A DNA stretch of 33,378 bases from Apostichopus parvimensis (GCA_000934455.1 KN882276.1:206264-239641); one strand, 5' to 3'; counted from the stretch's first letter, positions 9,118 through 21,063 are shown. Translations and numbers: made by a program. Notes: generated by a model not told the origin, from the letters alone.

Positions 9118-12100
9118 ATGCATGTGTTTTTGGAATGAAACTACATTTCATAAGAGCTTTTGTAACTCCTGAAATCTATAAAGGCCAAATATTCCACTTA
9201 ATTAATAAATGTGGGAACCACAAGTTGTAGCACGCAAACACTTTTGTCAGATTGCATTATAATAATACAGTATATTAAATGAGAGCAATTGATTAAAAGT
9301 GTAGAGGGAAGTTGTTTCGAGGGTGTCAGTCCGATCCTGTGTGAGTGTTCGCGCATGTTTTTCTCTCTCCAGTACTTCTGGGGAGAACATTGACAAAGTT
9401 TAAAGGCTACGGAGTTTGGTTATATCATACCGCACTTATGACAAACAATTTATAATAATTAGTAACATACTTTTGTAGACGATTGGCTGGAGGGTTCATT
9501 ATCTTCATGTACCTCATGCTTTTGCAGTTGTTTCAAAGTTCAAAAGTCACAGCGATTCATTTAGTCAGTTGTAATCTCTCATAACATGTTACTGTTTTAC
9601 CAGAACTTCTTTGATTGAAGTTTGACTTGAGATCCCTAGTCGAAGTGGTGCTAGCAATAATAAAAAATAATAAAAAAAAAGTTGTGGACAGTGAGATTAA
9701 TATGCAAATTGTAAGGACAGTCTTTGTTTATTAACTGTCATTTTGTTGTTTAAAGAGTGTGAAATTGCACCCCAAAAACCAACGTCCTCTTTAAGTGTCC
9801 TATTATGGACACCCTGAAATGAATCCTATTAAAAGATTTAAGCCGATGTTAGCATTCATACAACTCCAGTGTGATAAAGATAACCATCTTTCATTGCGCA
9901 ACTAGTTAAAGAGAAACTTTGTAAAGTCACTAGAATATTTACCAATTAAAACATTAACAAATAAATCAAATTCCCCCCATATTATCTCTCCTTCCCTTTT
10001 ACTTAGTACATACATGTATCTGCACATATCCTTTCTATGGTACAAATTGTAATACAAGTATATCATAGGTCAAGAATATCATAGGTCAAGAAAGCTATGA
10101 TTGCATTCTAATTGGAAAAGATTTAAAGTTGCCTCTAGGTGTAATTAATCACTGTACCAATAAGAGGAGCATTTTTTTGTTTTGTTTTTTAATCAATACT
10201 AGATTCATAATAATTGATTGCATGCCATGATTTGTAAAGCATTAAGATTTATGAGAATTATCCTAAGTCATTATAAAAATAATTTTAAAAAAGAGTGTAT
10301 GTACGGTTAATATTAGGTCAAGTGGAAAACAGGAGAAAAGAAATAAAAGATACATTTGTAAAACAAAAAATGTAATGGCCATCTTTTCTCATAGTTTTGT
10401 TGTAATGAAAGCCTTGAGGAGTCTGTATGGTGAGCTATTTACAAACTGGCAGGTTATCAGATTGCTCTAGTTTTAGTAGAAGTTATAAAAGATGGCATTC
10501 TTTGAGAGGGGGGTGGGGGATATTTTTTTTCTGTTTACTTGACTTTCTGCTCCTCTCACATGCATTTCTTTCTGTGCTGTATCAGAGTGTATCACTTATG
10601 AGGAACCTAAAAGGCCTTTCTCCATATTTTTCCGTTATGAATATCTCTTTCACTTAGCCTGCTGACACTGGTTGGGCTTTCTTCCCCTCTTCACTGGCCA
10701 ACAGGAAACTTTCAAAGGGGATGTGCTGAGCAAATTTGTTCGTCAGCAGTTTAACGTACCAGTGTGGTATGAAGATCGCAGTTGATATGTTCCATCCACA
10801 GAACATCAGACAAATGCTAAGAGGTATGAAGGTGGAAGCCACATTTTCCTATTAAAGACAATGAACAGTCTAACTTGTTAGGTACAGTGGCGTGTACAAA
10901 AGTAGGGTAAGAGCCTAGGGGAACCATGGCCACCATCTCCAGTTGGGGGAAAGCTGTTCAGTCAACCAAATTTTCTTGACTTTCAAATGTATTTATTAGC
11001 ACAACCTTGCATTTAGACCCTAATTTATGGTCTTAATATACCTTAGACAAGATGTCTAAACATCCACTTGTTTTATGAGGAAGGTACAAGGGAGCCGACC
11101 ACAAGGGTGACAAGACCCTCTTTTGACGAGTATTTCATCTGCCTACAGCTCGTCCAATGAAGGTTCAGTCGGGGAAATAGAAATCCTGTGCAAGGCACTG
11201 ATAGGGTACATATCTTGGTAACTGTCAGTATTGAGAAAATTGTGAATTAATTTAAAGACCAGAACACACAACACGAGGAGTTACTACCAAATGAGTTGAT
11301 GTTATCTTGACTTAAAATCTAAATACATAATAGAACATACAACAGTGAAAGGTGAACTTCTGAAACTGCAAACAAGTTAATAATTTAACCCAACTACCTC
11401 AGATGCACAAAAATACAGCAAATTGCCAATTATAATTACGACAAGCCTTTTTCCAAAACTCGTTCCTGTACAAGGAAACCACTTACATTTTCTGCTTTTG
11501 GTTATTTTGATGTTGTTTTAACAATTGACCAGTGTCTTCATAGAAAAGGTGAGAGGACTCAGGATGGGGGAAGCCCTGGGCGACTTAAAAACAGCACAAA
11601 TCCTGCCAGTGAATACAATAGTACATATCATGGAATTATTAATGTCTGATTATGATATCTCCTAATATGAAATCAATCTTCAAGATATAATTGTTGGTTT
11701 CTAGTCAGACACTTTACAGTGTGTGTGTGTTTTATGAATGTAAACTGCTCTTCTTTGACATGATGCCATGCAAATTTCCAAATAATCACTAAATCAGTTT
11801 TAGACTTGTCAAGAAATAACACTGACAATAAGATTTTCTAATCATTACAGAAAAATAATTCAATCTTCACCGGTTATTTGGAAGAAACTTCTTTCCAGAT
11901 TATAAACACAAAAAAAAACAGATCAGAATGTAGCAGATTCTTTGTCGGTATTAACCTTTATCAGTTCTTGTATCTAGCAAACAGTACTTAAGCACAACAA
12001 CAAATATGTATTTATATACGTGACACGTTCCCAAAAGATGTGACACAGCCTTCCCTCTCCCGACTAAATTTAAAAATTTTTAAATATTCATTCACAATAT

Positions 12101-12980
12101 ACATATGACATAAGCATTGTTTAAGGGACATTAAAGGTCCATCAAAGTTTACTTCTAGATCTTTCAATGGTAGTCAGCAATATGCACTAACAACATGATA
12201 GCAAACGATAGCAAACTTTGTAATCAATCATCAATAGTTATTTAATCAACAAAGCACAAAAACTTCAGTCCGCAAACCTCCTGAGAGTGATCAACCCCTC
12301 CCTCCCCCACAAATCCCCACCCCCCTAAAAAACAACCCATACCGCTGACTTTTGTCAAACTTTGTCAAACTTGGAGAGTTATAAAATTCCTCTTCCAAGT
12401 CACCACTGCCAGATGTTCACTGGATTTGCAGAAATCAAATCCAATCACCTTAAGCTGTGGTGCCCAGTTTCTACGTAAATATTTATTAACTTTTTGTCAC
12501 TTTGCATAATAATTTTATTACCTAAAGTGGCTGATATGCACACATACTAACGAAAAAATTACTGAGTTGTAAGTTTGGGTTGTTGAGAGAAGAAGGTTAG
12601 GTGGTGAATTCTATTTATTGCTGCATATCAAGTTGGTTAAGTTGACTATGTGAAATTGAGAGAGACAAGTATTGATATCCAGTGACTAGCTTTTGTTTCA
12701 TTGCTTGATTGCATAATATCTCTTAACCATGACCGATAATCAGTCGGCCTGTAAAACAGCACTACTAAGTCACCAATTGCAGGTTTTGCCAACTTTGAAC
12801 TAAAAACAGAAGAGCAAATTTTCTATGATCAATTCTCCTTCATGGTTATTATTAGTCTTAGTTGAACAACTGGGTGCCATTTGCCATCTGTTATCTGCCC
12901 CCAAGTTGAATTTGCAAAAGTACTGTAAAATGTACGTTGCCTCAACTTGACGAGTAAATTTGCCAATAAAGGAGTAGCAT
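9118..12980. other. Intergenic, between convergent SRPRA and PPP1R11
   Basis: No recognisable exon on either strand. Contains small duplications (ATAGGTCAAGAA near 10066-10091, TTGTCAAACTT near 12353-12372), a C-rich stretch near 12296-12330 and one possible transposon relic (10885-11200). The rest is AT-rich unique-looking sequence. Confidence 0.6.
10885..11200. mobile_element. Possible old hAT-type relic
   Basis: The left end CAGTGGCGTGTACA and the inverted right end CAGTGCCTTGCACA agree at 11 of 14 positions, and the ~316-bp size is MITE-like. Flanking 8-mers (GTTAGGTA and ATAGGGTA) agree at only 5 of 8. This could be chance. Confidence 0.25.
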
Positions 12981-13438
12981 GGACACTGCGAAGTTCGCAC
13001 ACCTAAGCCTTAAAACACCCCAAAACTATATCTTCTGGTATAAATCACCTGAAAATATACTTGATATGGTGGGAGAAGTGTGTTATATTACGATANNNNN
13101 NNNNNNNNNNNNNNNNNNNNNNNNNNNNNNNNNNNNNNNNNNNNNNNNNNNNNNNNNNNNNNNNNNNNNNNNNNNNNNNNNNNNNNNNNNNNNNNNNNNN
13201 NNNNNNNNNNNNNNNNNNNNNNNNNNNNNNNNNNNNNNNNNNNNNNNNNNNNNNNNNNNNNNNNNNNNNNNNNNNNNNNNNNNNNNNNNNNNNNNNNNNN
13301 NNNNNTTACTTGCACACGGGTCATTTTGGAGAGAAAATAACTGTAGCTTCCTACTTTTTGGTGAAATTTGGCTCTTCCTGTAGGTTGTCATGGTGAAATC
13401 GTGTATTTCTTAGGGGTTTCCGAACTTCGCAGTGTTCC
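12981..13438. mobile_element. Inverted-repeat element (MITE-like) containing the assembly gap
   Basis: 12981-13007 and 13409-13438 are inverted copies sharing ACACTGCGAAGTTCG exactly and CTAAG at the inner side. A third, weaker copy (AAACTTCGCAATACTG) sits just outside the right end at 13439-13454. No clear target duplication was found. The middle is unknown because of the run of N. Confidence 0.6.
13096..13305. other. Assembly gap (210 N)
   Basis: Run of 210 N. ORFs crossing it are meaningless. It lies inside the inverted-repeat element, so the missing sequence may be repetitive or hairpin-forming. Confidence 0.99.
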
Positions 13439-13537
13439 AAACTTCGCAATACTGACTATAGATGAGCATATTTTCCATACAAGGAGATATGTGAAAAGAC
13501 TATTGTACATGTACTATGGGATGCCAATTATTCTTAC

Positions 13538-13543
13538 TTTATT
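13538..13543 (-). promoter_or_regulatory. Candidate poly(A) signal for PPP1R11
   Basis: TTTATT on the + strand is AATAAA on the minus strand, about 375 nt downstream of the PPP1R11 stop. It would place the inverted-repeat element just outside the transcript. Confidence 0.35.
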
Positions 13544-13918
13544 TAGTTTTCTTATTGACTAAAAGTACACAGCAGTACAAAGTTGTCCATATAACAGAGA
13601 TTACACACCATGATTTAATAACTGTTCCTCTCTCTTGAGATAAACAGCTCCGTTTCTCATACTAATGACGATACTTGACGTGTTCTTGCCAAGTAGAGTA
13701 CAGTATTTACACAGTACTAAGATTTTTTGTCGACAGTGGCAAAGCACACAATGAAGTCTTTGAAGGCTCCAAGACTTTAAAGCCGTCATTCTGTCTGTCG
13801 GTTTCCAATATTACTTTTTAGGTTTTTCACGGGAAACGACACGCTCCATACTGATCACGATGGGTCTTGTCCTTGAAGATCTGTCCCCTCATGTTAAAGC
13901 AGCCTGCTTGCCTAAGTG

Positions 13919-14097
13919 TTAATCTCCCGAGGTGTTACCGTGGTGATCATGTGAACAACCATCAGTGCCGTCTGGTTTTTTTTTCTGGTATCCCTTTCTC
14001 TGTTGCTTTCGACACATCTTGCAGTCATCGTCAGAATCTGACTCACTCGAGGACGAACTCTCCCCAAAGGTCTTCGGTTTCTCGTAAATACAACAGC
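13919..14097 (-). CDS. PPP1R11: PPP1R11 exon 3 (C-terminal, stop)
   Basis: The acceptor on the minus strand is CATTCAG|GC. It completes Cys, then reads CCIYEKPKTFGE, SSSSSESDSDDDCKMCRKQQ, RKGYQKKKPDGTDGCSHDHHGNTSGD and TAA (stop on + at 13919-13921). The IYEKPxxFGES block is the most conserved PPP1R11 signature. The tail keeps spaced Cys/His residues (CKMC, CSHDHH) but differs from the human GCGHTHC arrangement and lacks its proline-rich end. A run of nine A codes KKK. Confidence 0.93.
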
Positions 14098-15129
14098 CTG
14101 AATGAGTGAGAAGACCGAATAAATTTAAAACATTAAAATTTTATCTTGTTAATAAAGGAATTTGGCACAAAAACCATACAGAATCTAAATTAAGTTTGTT
14201 GGGGTCTAATACCCCATGCAGATCCTGTCCCAGTGTGGGTTGGTTGGTCTTTCCACAAATAATGTGTCCACCTTTTTTGTCCTTGTTACACACAGTATCT
14301 ATAGTACTGTACCATCTTTGTCTTTCATAAACAGTCATGAGATATTCAGCAGGGAGTTGATACTGTACTCCAAAATGATGTCAGTACTTGAAGTCTGTTG
14401 TGATGAAGTATTGTACTGTGCCCTTGGATCTCAAATTTACTGCACGTATTACTGACAGAAAACATCTTAACTAACAATTAAAACAAGAAAAATACTCAAT
14501 ATTAAGCTTCTTACATTACGCAGATTCCCATTCATGTAATACATGCTGACCAAGAGGTGATGGGGTCCTCTGAAAAGTCTCATTATATTAAAAAGGAAAC
14601 AAAAGGGTTGTGGGAAATACCAGGAGGTTGCTCAATGGACATCCACCTCAATTTAATTAATTCAGATTACTTTCCATCAGCAAATTGTGTTTCTCAAAAA
14701 ATTCCCCAAGGCATGCTCAAGCGTAGAATTTCAAAATTTTAAGCCCCTTAGTTTAAAAAGACATTGCTTAACAAATATCTACCGGTGGCGAAAATATTGT
14801 TCTGTGTCATTTTCCTGAACTGAAGCACATTGAGCCCAATAATATTTGTAGGATGTTAGCCTATGAAAGTGCTGCAGCAAACCATATCACAAAAGAATCA
14901 CTGCTCTATAGGAATGCTCTGCAAATTACCATACCACTCAGATTAGATTTGATTATTACCATCAACTAACTACATGGAGGATTCTACTTGTTGAGCCCTC
15001 AATGTTTTTCACTTTCCTTTCACTCTTAAAGTATAATTTGTACTTTTTATACTTTTAAAATCTTTGAACTCTACAAGGGATGAAACAAACAAATGAAGAA
15101 ACCAACCAACATACCAACCAACTACTTAC
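14098..15129 (-). other. PPP1R11 intron 2
   Basis: 1032 nt; minus-strand donor T|GTAAGT, acceptor CATTCAG. AT-rich, no recognised repeat or gene. Confidence 0.8.
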
Positions 15130-15232
15130 ATTTAGATTTCTTTTTATTCATGTGTTCATTATCTACAACTCCCTGCTTCCAGTTGACTTTTTTCTTTGGT
15201 TTTGGTTTCTTCAGTTTTAATTTCAATGATGG
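15130..15232 (-). CDS. PPP1R11: PPP1R11 exon 2 (PP1-docking motif)
   Basis: On the minus strand, after CTCTTTTGCAG, it reads PSLKLKLKKPKPKKKVNW, then KQGVVDNEHMNKKKSK and the first base of a Cys codon before GTAAGT. KVNW is the RVxF-like PP1-binding motif and VDNEHM is a family hallmark (human VEWTSDTVDNEHM). 103 nt: phase 0 in, phase 1 out. Confidence 0.94.
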
Positions 15233-16545
15233 CTGCAAAAGAGTAAAAGGGGAAGGAAAAATAATAGATGTGAACTTATATAGGCTAGCTCTGTTGGTTC
15301 TCTATTGTCACAATTTTTTTTGTCAGAACTACATGGCATTACTCAATGAATGCAGCTTAAAGGGATAATGAAGTCTAAGATTAACAACAAAAATTTAAAA
15401 AAAAACTTTCTTTCACCTGCAAAATTGATTGTCTGTTCGGTTATTATAGAAATTTTATTTTTATTTATTTTATGTGAAGAAAAATACAGTTGAAATTTGT
15501 GATGTCACAATATTGACTTCTCAACAAAGGCAGAAAGCTGGACAAATTTATGTTTCATAAGCTCTGTAGTATACTGTTTAAAATCTCAGACTTTGTTATT
15601 AAATTTACTTTGCAAGTATGTAATAAATTGGATTCCAAATATGATTACATCCTTCACATTATGTTGCAAAGATACTATTCAGAGTAAAATTAAATTTTTA
15701 AGTGGAAACAAAATTTCTACATTTACTTCATGCTGTTTGAGAATACACTTACTGGTCAACCTAACGACCTAAATTTCTATGGTATTTAGGGCCTAACAAC
15801 ATCAAACCTATTACTAAAACTGACTTAAAATACATTTACAATGTTTATTGTCGGTGTCATGTTGCCCAAATACAAAGGCAATGACACACAAAGAGCCTTA
15901 TTGTGTTAAGAAGTTATGCAGGCTAATTGTTAAGCCTGAGGTCGATTTAAATCGTGGCAGGTTGAAAACATAATCGAAAAACTTTTCTTGCTCTAGCGTG
16001 CTACAATTAGAGCCAATAAAGTGGATCTTAAATTGTAAATTCCAATAGCCATTACAAATACCAGTGGAGCAGAGTTGTAAGGAGCAGCTTCAATTTAACT
16101 TAAGGTTGAGTCAATTCATTACCAGTGATTTTTCTGACTTGACTTCAGTCATTGACTTGTTTCACTAAATCATCTCTATGGGGAAAAGATTGACAAATCT
16201 GTTGGAGTCACATCACTTTGAAATTTAGTGAGTCATGTCTTATAATTACATTGCAGTTTAGAGTAACTAGGTCTAGCGTAACGGTAGTATTGGCTCAATT
16301 CGAGTCACTCAGACAACTATTAAAAGCTAAAGAACGCAACACAATTTTGATCAATATGGCAATATTAAAGTTTTTTATTTACTTTTCTCCCTACGTAATG
16401 TATAGCTAGGCTAGAACATCCTATGAGCAAGACTACCTACACAACATTCTGCAACCTAGGCGTACTAACAATAACACTAACAGAAAAAATATATAAACTT
16501 AGGCCTTAGCCTTAGTAACAAAAGCCTAACGTTAACGTTGCATAC
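15233..16545 (-). other. PPP1R11 intron 1
   Basis: 1313 nt between a GTATGC donor and a CTTTTGCAG acceptor (minus strand). AT-rich; nothing further recognised. Confidence 0.75.
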
Positions 16546-16599
16546 CGATGTATTTTGTTCCGTAACTGTGGTAGTGGATATTGCGTAAGCTGTTGCCAT
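16546..16599 (-). CDS. PPP1R11: PPP1R11 exon 1 (start codon)
   Basis: On the minus strand an in-frame TAA lies directly before ATGG, fixing the start. The exon codes MATAYAISTTTVTEQNTS and ends TCG|GTATGC in phase 0, joining to PSLKLKL. The Thr/Val-rich opening parallels human TVTETTVTVTTEPENRS. The exon is only 54 nt, so it is supported by frame, splice site and family position rather than length. Confidence 0.85.
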
Positions 16600-17260
16600 T
16601 TAGACTTTAACTTGTATCACTAATGGACGGTACTGAAACTGTTACAATTTGCTAGACTTAGTTCCAGAATCCAGATTGCTATAGAATAAGCCCTTCCTTT
16701 CATTGAGTTACGTGTTAAGTAGTAGTCAGAGTTAGGGAAGTTTCAGAAATTAACGTTGAAAACTCCGCTGTCCACCAATATCGTAAGGGTAGCCTAAGTT
16801 ACTGTGTAGTTGGCAATGCAAGCTAGTGTCACAAGTACAACATTGCACAAGACCGTCGCACAGAAATTGTGGAGTATTTGTCAACAATCCACAGCGACTG
16901 GAAGCTAGCAGTGGTTACAACATAAACATTGATTAGATGTCTTTGACGTGTATAACTTCAAGACAGACACGAATTTTGAACATGGCTTCACGAAATCTCT
17001 TTTACGATGATATAATTTATAAGATTTAGTTTTCCGTTTCGCCGATAGCCGGATATGCAGAAAACATTTCCAAAGTGGTCAGGTACAAGCGGAAAGAAAG
17101 AGAGGATAGGCGAAACGGAAAGGGATTGCCGCGGCGGGGGTAGTGTGTGCAGTGCATGGGCAAGGTATAGGAAGGGCGATAGAGCACGATAGATGGATTG
17201 AAGTGGAATAGAATATTGTAACTGATCTGTCCATCTATAAAATACTATGGAACACTGCAT
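16600..17260 (-). promoter_or_regulatory. Probable PPP1R11 5' UTR and promoter region
   Basis: Directly upstream of the start codon and richer in CpG than its surroundings, with a GC-box-like GCCGCGGCGGGGG near 17127-17139. No TATA box or start site can be fixed. Confidence 0.35.
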
Positions 17261-17476
17261 TTGTTTATTATATATCGAATATAGATACCACGAACGTAAG
17301 TTTATCGTTTAGTAATATGTGTCATATGACACGGAAGGTATCGACTGTTGTACCACTATACATCAGAGCAGTGATTTAAACAACTCCCTTGTCTACTGCG
17401 TTGTACTTCTTGTCTTTGCCTAGACCTTATACATATGTGATTTTATGGTAATATCGTGAACACACATGAACATGAA

Positions 17477-17530
17477 CTACAGTGGCCTTAGCAATTTGTT
17501 ATGCATAACAAATTGCTAAGGCCACTGTAG
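17477..17530. repeat. Perfect 54-bp palindrome, zero spacer
   Basis: Left arm CTACAGTGGCCTTAGC... (17477-17503) is the exact reverse complement of 17504-17530, with the centre at TTATG|CATAA. The inner 48 bp run from CAGTGGCC to GGCCACTG between TA dinucleotides, which resembles two Tc1/mariner-type terminal repeats joined end to end. A chance 27-bp perfect arm is very unlikely. Confidence 0.95.
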
Positions 17531-17835
17531 CATAAAGTTTGGTCGAACGTACGACTAGTAGGCACATTGATTCACCGAAAACCTTAACTATAGCATTGTT
17601 AATTACTAAATTAAGCCAACATTCAGTTTATATAAGGGCCAGGGTCTTGAACTAGCAACTCTGAGGCCCGTAGGCATTGTAATATATTTCTGGTTTTGCC
17701 ATTCTTATTTGTCTCCATGCGTAGTCACTGCCGCCTACAGTGCGCGTGCAGTAAACAGGAGGGTTGTAACTAATTGATCGGACCTTTTTGAAGTAGCGCC
17801 ATTGATTTTGGCTAGCGCGTCAACAAAAGTTGGTT

Positions 17836-17917
17836 GAGAAGAGGGAGCTGAGTACAAGAGAAAGAGTATAGAGGGACCTGAAGCAGAAAGAGAGAGAGGG
17901 GGGAGTGGAGGAGGGGG
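17836..17917 (+). repeat. Purine-rich (GA) tract
   Basis: About 82 nt, overwhelmingly A/G with only a few pyrimidines, including AGAGAGAGAGGGGGGAG. A degenerate simple repeat. Confidence 0.7.
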
Positions 17918-20900
17918 TTCAATGTATATTTTTGGGAGTCATTAGGAGAGGTTCATGGTATATTTCTCGAACTTTCTCCCCTTCTGGCGGTTGTGGTAAT
18001 TCTATCAGTATTTCATTTCCGCAAGGTTTGACATGAGGATATATTTATATCGCTATTGAATGAGAATTAAGATGAGTCGAGAGCGGGTGGGGTTGGGGGT
18101 GAGGGAGATTGTGTCAAAAGGGTTTCCAGATGTCTTTGTGAATCGGGAGCCGTCTGGTTAATATGTATGTATACGTGTGGCTTATTCATTTAAACTTACA
18201 GTACTTAAGAACACGTTTGTTGAGAACTATTATTCATGCATATTTTCTGGTCCCAAAAAATCTCTTCTGGATTCTTCATAAGGCACAAGGCAATACAGAC
18301 TTAACTCGTTATCAGTTTTCTTAGAACTATCGGCAGCTCGAAAATTGCAACTGAAGAGAACATTTTACAGAATTTTCTTCAAAAAATATAGTCAAAAAAT
18401 AATTTCCCACTATATCCACATGTCGCAGAGTCAGTATATATACTGTTTGTTCCATGCGAGTACATATTATATATTATTTTAAGTTAAAAATAGTTATCAT
18501 TTTTGAAACCACCTTCCTCAAACGATTTCATCAGTATTTTACGCTTTACCTCGTCGTTTACCTCAATCCCATGTAAAGTTAAATACCATACTGTTCCGCT
18601 CTTTATAAAGTATATACACCAGGAGGGTTAGGGAGCACCGAAAATCGGCGAAAAAGAGTTACACTTTCTCCAATAACTATATACCATAAAGCATCAGGTC
18701 CGGGAAACGGCTATGTATATACGAAGAACACGCTTCAAACTCAATATGTTTTTCTCATCGTATTTATTCAATTAATTATATGCAAATGGTACTTAGTTCA
18801 ATGCATAAACATCAATTAATAACGTGCATGGAATGTAAAGAAAAACAGCAAAAAAAAACAATCGAAAATAATAAACGTATGCTTTTTGTTCATATCTAAT
18901 GCAAAAGGAATCAATTTTTTGTAAAGAAATATGACTTTTACTTATATATTGTTTCGCACGCAAGATTTTCGACTTTTGCAAGAAATTACTGCACGTACTC
19001 ATCATAAACTACAAACTGGGTCGATATGGACCCAAATAATCATTGAATTTAAAAAAAATTGTACTCAGCCATCTTACATCCTACAACATTCATTTAGGTA
19101 TTGAAATGTAGCAAAGACCATGCTTTTGTGTAGAAAACAAATAAAAAGGGGGGGGGTTACTGTGATTTTTTTTAGTGGGTGGGGCTCAAATGTCAAAGGT
19201 CAATCTGAAAATGACGTAATTTGGCTAAAAATCGATGTTTGCATCAAAAAAATCGTGACAGAAAATAAAAGTTGAACAGACCCCCCCCCCCCATTATATT
19301 TGGAATAAATCCTAACATGTTTTGAACATATTCTGAGCATTTCAGCAATATATCTATAGAGGGTTCTGAGAAAAATGCAAATGTCCTTAAAATTTCCTGT
19401 AATTTGACACCAAAATCATCCAAATCCGTTCATGTACGTGTTTGTGTATATAATTATATGCGTGTATATGTATGTGTGTAAGAAAACGTGCACAAAAAGT
19501 ATTATAATTACAGTTAGATTCAAGGTTTGAGAAGTGAAATAATTCTTTGTATTGTATTTTTACCCCGCCACCGTTTTGTGTGTTTATGGTTTTGTTTTGT
19601 AAGTGAACAATGAGACTTCTCCAGCGTGGAAACTGGGAAATTGTAAAATTAATGGCATCAGTGAACTGCTTCATTAGTGCTATACTAATTTGTTACACTA
19701 ATGGGAGATCAGACAATAATGTCACAAAGAAGTCTTAAATTTGCTTGTCACGTCATAGGCATCTCATTATTTGTGAATTAATCATACATGAATGCAAATT
19801 TGAGCATTCAAAACAGATATTATAATGAAATTTTCAATACGGCCTGAGCGGCCAAACAAGAAAAAAACAACATAATAATTAGGTCTATAGATATTAGCCT
19901 ATATACGAAACAGATGGTGAATTAACAAGCTATACATGCTTAACTATACGAAAACATTACCGAAACAAGATGTCGTTCAAGAAAAAAATGTACAATTATG
20001 GAAAGTTTGTGGCGGGCGTATAATCTACACTGCATGCTTAAAACATAAATTCATGAGAAATTAATTATAAACACATTGACAATGAAAACTCACCAATTCC
20101 GTTCACGACACACAGCGAAAATATTGATTTAACAGTTCCATGCATGAGAACTAAATTGAAACAATCACAGCACGTGATCGAGTTATAATAAAACATTACA
20201 CAAGGTAATCACAGGACCAAAATATATAACCTCTCCTTTGAGGGTTTACATATGGGTTATACACACAGTACCGTATGAACTTGAACACGGGTAGAGAGAA
20301 AAAACACTTCCGTTGCTGTAGTGACCTTTTGCACTATATATGCTTGCGACATCCCAAGTGCAGGTTTCACCAGCATCGTTCCTCCCCTTTAATATATAGA
20401 GCCTATCGATTTTCTTGAAACAGATTTGGAGAGATAGAAAAGTCATCTTTCAGAAAACATTACAATGATTTTAATTGGTTGAGATTTGCCACCGGACAAG
20501 AAATTGGTACATCAAGATTTCTTTTAGGTTTGCTTGAAGAAAATCACTCCAACTCACATCAATGTAGCGGATTTATAACGATCCATTATGTGATTCCACG
20601 AGTTTTAAATGATGGACAGCAGCGAGTCATAGATCAACCACCGATAACTGTAACAATTTGGATTTTTTAACTCTCCGGATCCGTGCCACAAGGAATAATT
20701 GGTGGGTCACAGGGCGGTACCAGTAATTTCAAGGCCCTGGACTCGATGTGCCGTCGCCGGTTGCATTACTCAGCCGGTATAGAAATTCACGCCCCGGTCC
20801 GCTCCTGATTCAGCAGCACCGGTCCATCCAACGTATTATTGTATTCCTGTCATTATTTCACGCGCGTAAAAAACACAGAATAGAATGATTCAGCGATGTA

Positions 20901-21005
20901 GCTAACTTCGAGATTTTGAACGCAACTGCATGCCATCTTGCCCTCACCTCAAGTTGATATCAACATCGTCACTTCTCTCCACTTCTTAATTCAGTTCACT
21001 TCAAC

Positions 21006-21011
21006 TTTATT
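21006..21011 (-). promoter_or_regulatory. Candidate poly(A) signal of the insulin-like gene
   Basis: TTTATT on + is AATAAA on minus, about 53 nt after the A-chain stop codon. This would give a very short 3' UTR; other sites further down are possible. Confidence 0.35.
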
Positions 21012-21063
21012 TCACCGGGAACTGTGTAGTCTGATTCCTGTGCATCATGTGAACTTGATGGTG

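Larger units (their letters stand above)
13919..16599 (-). other. PPP1R11: PP1 inhibitor-3 gene, complete, three coding exons
   Basis: Gene-level entry. PPP1R11 is a small, largely disordered inhibitor of protein phosphatase 1; the mammalian protein is also reported as a RING-like E3 ligase. Exons of 54, 103 and 179 nt (introns 15233-16545 and 14098-15129) join in frame to 336 nt, coding for 111 aa against 126 in human. Landmarks: Thr-rich N-terminus (STTTVTEQN), basic stretch SLKLKLKKPKPKKK, the PP1-docking RVxF-type motif KVNW (human KVEW), VDNEHM, and CCCIYEKPKTFGES against human CCCIYEKPRAFGES. An acidic serine run and a Cys/His-containing tail follow. Phases agree at both junctions, including a TGC codon split by intron 2. 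The gene is transcribed toward SRPRA. Confidence 0.93.
17261..20900. other. Intergenic, no gene recognised
   Basis: Holds the perfect palindrome at 17477-17530, a 14-bp palindrome GTGTCATATGACAC at 17319-17332, a purine-rich tract at 17836-17917, a G9 run at 19148-19156 and a C12 run at 19281-19292. The stretch 20690-20900 is GC-richer than its surroundings. ORFs up to 95 codons have no family resemblance. Confidence 0.5.

Noticed and set aside
12979-13396. ORFs crossing 13096-13305
   Set aside because: Most of their length is the run of N.
20246-20446. 66-codon minus-strand ORF (GETCTWDVASIYS...)
   Set aside because: No family recognised, no splice context and ordinary background length.
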